Of a stretch of 37,884 nucleotides of DNA, positions 33,009 to 37,884 are shown piece by piece; the stretch's first letter is position 1; each line of letters starts with the position of its first letter. The translations under genes and the position numbers were made by a program. The notes under the pieces are model-generated. The model was not told the origin of the DNA. It saw only the letters and a program-made list of their open reading frames with translations, and ran no database searches. Origin of the DNA: JBBRLA01 sp038231615 (GTDB taxonomy: Bacteria > Myxococcota_A > Polyangia > Palsa-1104 > JAEUJZ01); assembly GCA_038231615.1 (NCBI GenBank), contig JBBRLA010000003.1, positions 1-37,884 on the forward strand, in the 5' to 3' direction.

Positions 33009-33035
33009 GCTCAGGGCCGGGGCCCCTTCAACGAC
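33009..33035. repeat. 27-bp direct repeat, copy 2
   Basis: Identical to 31781-31807. The ATPase fragment begins immediately to its right, as if the repeat marks a recombination junction. Confidence 0.85.
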
Positions 33036-33535
33036 ACGTCGCCTCGGCGCAGCACCAGCAGATTGTCCTTTACGGCGAGCCCGGGGTGGGCAAGACCGGC
33101 CTGGTTCGCGCCCTGCGCCACGATCTGCCCCAGGACCCGTTTCGTCTGACCTACTGCGCCAACGTCAAGATCCCCGCCTACCGCAAGCTCTTCCAGCAGA
33201 CCTACGGCGAGCAGCACGAGCGCCTTCTGCTCCACCAGATCGGCTTTGACCCCAGCGAGCAGACCAGCCTGTTTTACCGCTCCATGCTATCGGTGGGCAC
33301 GGATGGCAATGGCAAAACCAAAACCCAGGCCCGCGCGCTTTTCGAGAGCATCATCGGCAACCACGGCCCGGGCTTCCGGCACCTGACCTACCGGCAGATC
33401 ATGGAGTTGGTGAAGGGGCAGGCCTACTACAGATTCAAGAATTGCGGCGACCCGAATTTGCGCGACCTTGCATTCTTAGTAAACCAGCGCCCCAGCGCCA
33501 CCTGGGCCGGCGGCGAGACGGTGACGCTGCTCTAG
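33036..33535 (+). pseudogene. Fragment of ExeA/TniB-like AAA ATPase with hybrid tail
   Basis: The frame is open from before 33036 to a stop at 33535 but has no plausible start. Near the N-terminus QQIVLYGEPGVGKTGLVRAL is a Walker A region and DPFRLTYCANVKI the following strand, the pattern of ExeA/TniB-type transposition ATPases. After about 45 residues similarity is lost, no Walker B is seen, and the tail (RHLTYRQIMELVKGQAYYRF onward to NQRPSATWAGGETVTL) is not recognised. The last 48 bp recur at 34687. It is most likely the fused remains of mobile-element genes. The GTG at 33086 lies inside Walker A and is not a true start. Confidence 0.5.
33482..33529. repeat. 48-bp direct repeat, copy 1
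   Basis: Identical to 34687-34734 and coding for the same peptide NQRPSATWAGGETVTL in both places. The pair brackets the TumE-type toxin-antitoxin genes, with starts 1,205 bp apart. Confidence 0.9.
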
Positions 33536-33675
33536 GGTCGGGCGAGCGGGATGAGGGACTGGCCAGGGCTCGTGCGAGCCTCCTGCCGGGCGCGAACGCC
33601 GCACGAAGGCGCCGAGGAGTCCCGCAGCGACACACCCGACTGGCCACATCGGAGGACAGAAGGTATATTGCTTTC

Positions 33676-33966
33676 ATGACCATGCTCATCGACCTCCCCG
33701 GAGAACAAGGGGCCGATACCGTGCGCAACGCCCTCGCCGCCTATAAAGCCCGCCTGGAGCAGGGTCAGCGCCGGGGCCGTCGCCGTCTGTCGGAGTTCGA
33801 AAGACGCTATGGCGTTTCCACCGAACATTTTCTGAAGGAGATGACCGCCGAAGACCTGGCCGGAGGAGACCTAGAGTACGTGGAATGGGCCGGCGAGGCC
33901 AAAGTCTCCAAGGGGGTGGAATCGGAGCTGAAAGACCTGGAACATGTCCACCTCCGACTTCGTTGA
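33676..33966 (+). CDS. Antitoxin of TumE-type toxin-antitoxin pair
   Basis: A 96-residue acidic, helical protein (ALAAYKARLEQGQRRGRRRL, then YGVSTEHFLKEM, and GGDLEYVEWAGEAKVSK near 64-80). The E-Y-V-E-W-A-G-E segment and a coiled N-terminus recur in small proteins encoded beside DUF6516/TumE toxins. Start is ATG 33676 (ATG 33682 is possible). It overlaps the downstream toxin gene by 23 bp, the usual tight coupling of such pairs. It presumably neutralises the toxin and may autoregulate, although no DNA-binding motif is visible. Confidence 0.65.
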   Translation: MTMLIDLPGEQGADTVRNALAAYKARLEQGQRRGRRRLSEFERRYGVSTEHFLKEMTAEDLAGGDLEYVEWAGEAKVSKGVESELKDLEHVHLRLR

Positions 33967-34339
33967 ATACGCCGACAGACTCAATCGCCTGCTTCAGTCC
34001 CTTCTTGGCACCGGCCTCACCAGGCTGGCCGACCTGAAGATCGAACCTCGGGCTGCCCGGATTGGCCTGATCGCCGGCATCCTGGCATTCGAGGACGAAT
34101 CTGAGCTTCACTTTCGCGAATATGTCGATCTGAGCCAGACGGAGTCGCGAACCATGTATGCTTATCACTATCAGGACGCAGAAGGTGCCTTGATCTTTCG
34201 CTATGACAACGCGGTGCATCGGCCAGCGTTATCGCAGCCCGAGCACAAGCATACCCCTATGGGAATCATGCTTTGCCGCGCACCCACCCTGGCCGGAATC
34301 CTTGATGAGATCGAAGATCTCCTGGCTCGGAGGCGGTGA
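33944..34339 (+). CDS. TumE-family (DUF6516) toxin
   Basis: A 131-residue protein with the DUF6516/TumE signature: LHFREYVDLSQTESRTMYAY then HYQDAEGALIFRYDNAVHRP and the terminal PEHKHTP. The beta-rich core and the conserved H-F-x-E-Y, Y-H-Y-Q and D-N-x-x-H positions are all present, so it looks intact. TumE proteins are toxins of a type II system, probably RNases. It begins inside the antitoxin gene and shares its transcript. Codon use is less GC-biased than the chromosome, consistent with acquisition. Stability of the repeat-rich region may be one result of carrying it. Confidence 0.75.
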   Translation: MSTSDFVEYADRLNRLLQSLLGTGLTRLADLKIEPRAARIGLIAGILAFEDESELHFREYVDLSQTESRTMYAYHYQDAEGALIFRYDNAVHRPALSQPEHKHTPMGIMLCRAPTLAGILDEIEDLLARRR

Positions 34340-35170
34340 TCTTTCAACGCACCCCACGCGCACCAACAGGCAGCTGGATCAAGAATTGCGGATGTAAGTG
34401 GACATCATCCGATGGTAATCCTGCACGAGTTTGGCAAGGCCCAGATGGTGCATCGAGTGGCCCCATTCCTGGTAGAGCGGTTCGCCGAGCGGCGGCACGC
34501 TCCGGAGTTATTTTTCATCGAGACGCAGCAACTGGGCTGGCTGCCCAAGGCTCCTGCTCCTGATCGGCATTGAGCCTTTTGTGCGATCTTCGGGGCACTG
34601 TCACGGGCCTTGTTTGGCCCAAGCCAACACATCCCACCAGACGTGGCCAGAGGGGCAAGACGGCGGCGCCTGCGGAATTCCTGGTGAACCAGCGCCCCAG
34701 CGCCACCTGGGCCGGCGGCGAGACGGTGACGCTGGTGTAGTGCGGGAAAGGATCAGCGCCACGAGATCAGGAAAGGACGGCGCGGGCGCCCGGCTTTCGG
34801 ACAACGGCCCGGCTGCCGGACAAAGCGGTTGATGGCAGCAGGGCGCGGAGGTCGGTCGCACCGTCAGCAAAGCAGGTCCAGCACCGAAAGGGCAGGGCGG
34901 TCTCGCACCGGTAATGGGTCGAGAGCGCCTTGCTGGGCTCGATCTCGGCCTCCTTGGCGACGGACAGAAAGCGGCTGACGAGTTATTATTGAGCGATCTT
35001 GGTTCACGTGGTTGGGAACCATTGACCTTTATGATGTTCTCGATGTAAGCCTCTCTCCGGTCTACAAGCCAATACCAAATCTCGCCCATTTTCCTGATCG
35101 CCAATGAACCCGGTTCGTCGCGGCACGGGGTTCAGAGGGACAGCTCCATGCCGCGAGCCAGGGGGCCTCC
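34340..35170. other. Remnant-filled intergenic stretch
   Basis: No intact gene. It contains a 53-codon frame at 34412-34573 (VILHEFGKAQMVHRVAPFLV...), unrecognised; the second 48-bp repeat at 34687-34734; and a minus-strand fragment at 34767-34979 (71 codons including stop, around IEPSKALSTHYRCETALPFR) that reads like protein but has no start. GGTTC...GGAACC at about 35001-35020 is a small dyad. These look like decaying ends of former genes. Confidence 0.45.
34687..34734. repeat. 48-bp direct repeat, copy 2
   Basis: Identical to 33482-33529. It is preceded by a unique sequence ending in EFLV in the same frame and followed by a stop two codons on (34738-34740), so both copies mark the same 3' gene end. 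Confidence 0.9.
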
Positions 35171-35756
35171 ATGCGCGCCGTCTCTTGTCTTCTCTTCCTT
35201 TCCACGCTCCTTTTCGCATCCCTCGTCTCCTGCCCGACCTTCGCCGATCCTCCCGCCGGCCGGCCCCAGCTTCCGGCCCCTGCCCAACGCGGGGGCCTGT
35301 GTCCCGGCATCCTCCCCTGCGCTGAATCAGGGCCCCTGGCGGCGCACCTGCGGTTCTCTGTTGAGCTGTAGCCCGATGGGGGTCAGTTCGCAGTCGGTGG
35401 TGGCGTCGCCCTGTCCTTTGGCCTTGCCCATTGGGCTGAAGTCGGCGCCTCTATCAGCGGCAGGGGTCACGACGGCTGGCGAAGTGGCACCGTCGCCGTG
35501 TGGGGTCGCCTTACCCCGCCGGTGCTGTCAAACCTCGGCCTCGGCGGCTGGCTGTCGCTGGGGGGCTGGCTGCTTGCCGAAACCGCCCCGCCAGAGCTTG
35601 ACCCGCAGGGGCACTTGTACCTCGACACCGAGACCTACGGCGCCGCCGCCGATGCCCTGGGCTCCCTCTTGTCGGGAACGCTGTATGGCGCCTTCCAGAC
35701 GGCCGACGGGGGCCAGTATCGGGGCCTTGAAGCGGGCGCCGGCCTGTGGGTGACCC
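35171..35756 (+). pseudogene. Secreted protein gene with nonsense codon, cut by IS21 end
   Basis: ATG 35171 has AGGGGG upstream and starts a clear signal peptide (LLFLSTLLFASLVSCPTFA). The frame meets TAG at 35369-35371 and then continues unchanged for over 120 codons of plausible beta-rich protein (VGGGVALSFGLAHWAEVGAS, then LGLGGWLSLGGWLLAETAPP), so a single base change, probably CAG to TAG, broke it. At 35757 the coding sense ends where an IS21-type end begins. The pattern resembles an outer-membrane or exported protein of unknown family. Two separate lesions make it a pseudogene. Confidence 0.6.
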
Positions 35757-36080
35757 TGTTGATCAACGACAATTACTTTTGCCGGTCAGCGACAACTAGA
35801 ATTGCCGGTTGGGGCCGTGCCGAATGCGCATGCGAGGCTAGCGGGCCAAGGAGGCCCGGTGGTCACAAATGTTCAGGTCGGTTTGCTGAGGCGAAAGCGC
35901 ATGGAAAAGAAAACCCAAGAGACAGCCGCAGCGGCGGCGGACATGAGCGTCCGGAGCGCACGGAAGTGGCAGGCGGGGCCGCTCCCTTCCGAGACCAAGA
36001 GGGTGCGAGACTGGCGCACGCGGCCCTCCCCGGCGGAAGGACAAGTACCGCAAGCTTCTCAATGCGCTCCATCGGGGTAA
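35757..36080 (+). mobile_element. istA: IS21-family remnant with istA 5' fragment
   Basis: The left end starts at TGTTGATCAACGACA (35757). Two imperfect 20-bp repeats, 35767-35786 and 35790-35809 (CGACAA...TGCCGGT), look like transposase-binding sites. The istA frame starts with GTG 35859, after AAGGAGG at 35848-35854, and reads VQVGLLRRKRMEKKTQETAA, MSVRSARKWQAGPLPSETKR, RDWRTRPSP, the conserved N-terminus of IstA. It runs out of similarity at about 36030 and stops at 36080; the remaining 400 or more residues, istB and the right end are missing. Confidence 0.7.
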
Positions 36081-36180
36081 AAATCAGGAATTGGGTGCCA
36101 TCCGACCATGTGCGCTTTAACCTGAAAACCACGTCGCCCGAGGGAAGCAGCGACAGGCGCTGGCCGCACAACGCTGTGGG
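36020..36180 (-). pseudogene. IS91-family transposase fragment
   Basis: On the minus strand, LSLLPSGDVVFRLKRTWSDG continues as TQFLIFTPMERIEKLAVLVL, matching the C-terminal region of IS91-type Y2 transposases (L-P-D-G-x-V-x-x-x-L-K-R-x-W-x-D-G-T-x-x-x-x-F-x-P-x-E). Only about 45 residues remain. It abuts the istA fragment, so two mobile elements of different families were joined here by deletion or insertion. Confidence 0.6.
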
Positions 36181-36300
36181 GAATCGGGGCCAAAGACGTC
36201 TGGACTGTAGGGGCAGGAATACTCCGCCACCGCCTGAACTGAAGCGAGCGTGGTCGAGGGTATCGCCGACCTGACGTCTGAAATGTGACTGGTTCTGGGC

Positions 36301-36699
36301 TCACGGTCCCGAAGATGGGGCCTGCGGGACCAGAGTCTCGCAGAATTGCAAAAACGAGCGCGCATCGACGCGGAGCCGTTCGGCGTCCTGCGTGAGATCG
36401 GTTTGCCCGACGTCGTAGTCGGCCAGAACGCGCGTGTCGTAGGCAAGGTTGAGGGCCCGCCCGGCAAGCCGCGCGGAATCGCCCATATCCCTGACCAGCA
36501 AGCCGAACTGGCCGATGATGCCGGTGTGTTTGGCTGGTGCCGTGCCGGTCCGATCTGTCAATACAGCGACGGCGGCATGGTACATGGCATAGTAGCACAG
36601 ATGGATGCTTGCCTCTGGCCCCGCGCTCAGATCGATCGCCTCTGCCTGGGTCAGGAAACCTCGCGCCTTGCTCAGGCGCAAGCGGACCTCTTCTTTCAC
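36301..36699 (-). CDS. HEPN-domain toxin
   Basis: A 132-residue all-helical protein of the UPF0332/HEPN type: VRLRLSKARGFLTQAEAIDL, HLCYYAMYHAAVAVL, then APAKHTGIIGQFGLLVRDMG and DVGQTDLTQDAERLRVDARS. HEPN proteins of this kind are toxins, often RNases, with a basic/His active site; RTGTAPAKH near 50 is the expected location though spacing differs from the classic R-x4-6-H. Its start codon overlaps the MNT stop by 4 bases (36696-36699), a coupled pair. The region between it and the IS91 fragment (36181-36300) holds nothing I can identify. Confidence 0.8.
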   Translation of the reverse strand: MKEEVRLRLSKARGFLTQAEAIDLSAGPEASIHLCYYAMYHAAVAVLTDRTGTAPAKHTGIIGQFGLLVRDMGDSARLAGRALNLAYDTRVLADYDVGQTDLTQDAERLRVDARSFLQFCETLVPQAPSSGP

Positions 36700-37040
36700 A
36701 CCGCCACCCCTTCCAGGCGAATTCGCTGCAAGAACAAGCTCTCTTCGCCGACGCGGCGCAGCGGTAAGGCCACCGGCTGGATGAAATGTCCACTGTCGAG
36801 GATCAGATCATAAGCGGCGTCAGCGAGGGCGCGGCGGTCCTCGGTTTGCGGAACGTCAGTGAGAAAGATCGCCACATCCCAATCCGAGTCGTCCTGCGCC
36901 TCACCCCTGGCCCGTGAACCGAAAAGGACCACCCTGGCCACACGTCCAGGCAGGGCCGCTTCTGCCCGGCGCTTGAACTCCCGAATCATCTCGAGGCCGG
37001 AGATCATCTCAGAAAGGATAGCCCAGGATGACTGCCTCAT
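36696..37040 (-). CDS. MNT nucleotidyltransferase antitoxin
   Basis: A 114-residue minimal nucleotidyltransferase: VVLFGSRARGEAQDDSDWDV with the G-S-x(9-12)-D-x-D core, then VAIFLTD. In HEPN/MNT systems the MNT protein neutralises the HEPN toxin by adenylylating it. The ATG at 37040 is preferred; a TTG one codon earlier is possible. It is the first gene of the pair and directly precedes the HEPN gene. Upstream (37041-37215) are two dyads: CCGGCT-CTTC-AGCCGG and GGGGTG-TTA-CACCCC (37198-37212), possible regulatory or terminator structures. Confidence 0.85.
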   Translation of the reverse strand: MRQSSWAILSEMISGLEMIREFKRRAEAALPGRVARVVLFGSRARGEAQDDSDWDVAIFLTDVPQTEDRRALADAAYDLILDSGHFIQPVALPLRRVGEESLFLQRIRLEGVAV

Positions 37041-37215
37041 CAATCTTCGGCACCGAGCCCCGGAGACAAGGCACGAGGTCGCCTGAGATGACCTGCGGGC
37101 ATGAGGCGGCCGGGGTCCGGCTCTTCAGCCGGTCCGGGAATATCGGTGTTGCCTATTATTGGTAAATTCGCGCTCATCTGGGGTCCTCTCGGTTTGGGGG
37201 GTGTTACACCCCGAG

Positions 37216-37330
37216 GGCTACCTGGCCGGCCACATCGTCACCGTGGGCTCGTGCGTGCTCGACGGCGTGCTGGCGGTGCCCTGGGTGGAGCATGAGGGCC
37301 GCCGTTTCCCTTTGCACCCCTGTGACCCCA
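37216..37330 (+). pseudogene. Possible transposase C-terminal fragment
   Basis: About 38 residues, VTVGSCVLDGVLAVPWVEHE then GRRFPLHPCDP, read like a protein end rather than random frame, and lie at the truncated end of the secreted-protein pseudogene. W-V-E-H-E-G-R-R-x-P-L-H-P resembles C-terminal regions of integrase-type transposases, but I cannot name a family. Low confidence. Confidence 0.25.
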
Positions 37331-37683
37331 CGCTGCCCCACACCACCAGGTCTGCCTTCTCCTGCTTCCCGATGGCGATGACCGCTTGCTGCGTCACGTC
37401 CACCGCCATCACCGCCTCGTCCCGGGTCTTGATTTCGATGCCCTCCTTGTCGCTGCCCAGCACCTTCTGCTGCAACACCGCCTGGAGCTTGTCGGTGTAC
37501 CGGACCCCGCCCTCCTTCCCGCCGAAGCGCAGCACCAGCATGGTGACCTTTTTGCGTGGACCTTCCTGCGGCAGGTCCCGCCCGGCAAAAGCCGCGTACG
37601 CGCTCTTGTGCCCTTCGCCCCACCCCTGCGCCAAGGAGCGAGAGCAGCAGGAGACAGACCAGCCCCCGTCTCACCTCAGACAC
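37328..37683 (-). pseudogene. Frameshifted secreted protein (FlgO/CsgG-like)
   Basis: GTG 37683 starts a signal peptide (RRGLVCLLLLSLLGAG); then the meaningful frame changes near the G-run at about 37620-37637 into HKSAYAAFAGRDLPQEGPRK, MLVLRFGGKEGGVRYTDKLQ, VAVDVTQQ-like strand, and KQEKADLVVWGSV. Strand-helix alternation with 'ADLVVWGS' resembles FlgO/CsgG-type or TolB-like N-terminal domains of secreted proteins. It ends at about 37328 where another fragment starts. Both a frameshift and a 3' truncation are visible, so it is a pseudogene; a sequencing indel could mimic the frameshift. Confidence 0.5.
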
Positions 37684-37884
37684 GACCCCCCGCCTGGCCA
37701 GACGGTGACGAGCATCACTGGGTGGACCAGGAAGAGAAGGCGAGGGTTTCCTCATCAGACCCATCATAGGCTCGGTCCAGCGAGCCTGCCAAGCGACCGG
37801 ACCGCGAATCGGCACGGACCCGGGCGACTACAGGCATCGCCGACCTCGCTCACAACTTGTCCAACGTTGGACAGAATCCGCCGG

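Overview
The window is a high-GC bacterial chromosome segment. Tandem Ser/Thr kinases, an HD-GYP regulator, a degenerate hybrid histidine kinase, FTP/M4 protease, DUF362 and HflX genes, together with pervasive GC-ending codons, suggest a Myxococcota-like (deltaproteobacterial) lineage. This is inference from gene content only. No rRNA, tRNA or CRISPR array was recognised.

Layout. (1) 1-1603: a truncated unknown gene on the minus strand, then a SEC-C motif gene. (2) 1640-5689: a clearly AT-richer island with a helicase/PD-(D/E)XK-nuclease fusion, a partner protein resembling a zinc-stripped archaemetzincin, and a small XRE regulator. It looks like a two-gene defence-type cassette. (3) 5771-7021: an HTH domain fused to an EgtD-like methyltransferase. 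(4) 7211-12246: a promoter and five co-directional genes. These encode a proline-rich coiled-coil protein, a PspA/ESCRT-III-like protein, a two-TM coiled-coil protein, a Cdc48/Vps4-like AAA+ ATPase and a TerB-like protein. This is the best candidate for an under-described system: a membrane-remodelling polymer with its own disassembly ATPase and membrane anchor.

(5) 12311-30875: mostly housekeeping and signalling genes: Uma2 nuclease, pseudo-receiver histidine kinase, double-headed Ser/Thr kinase, HEAT-like protein, M4 protease lacking a catalytic His, DUF2325, aspartokinase, a DUF362-UPF0104 operon, a single-domain response regulator, HflX, HD-GYP, a glycosyltransferase, and a headless CCA-enzyme-like HD protein paired with a macro-domain protein. 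A 155-bp palindromic element with 30-bp arms sits just upstream of the aspartokinase gene.

(6) 30872-37884: a plasticity zone. It holds a ketosynthase-like gene lacking the active-site Cys, duplicated palindromic blocks, 21-bp tandem repeats, ATPase/transposase debris, a TumE-type toxin-antitoxin pair bracketed by 48-bp direct repeats, a secreted-protein pseudogene cut by an IS21 end, an IS91 fragment, a HEPN/MNT toxin-antitoxin pair, and a frameshifted secreted-protein pseudogene. Two of the repeat-flanked blocks here are each about 1.2 kb.
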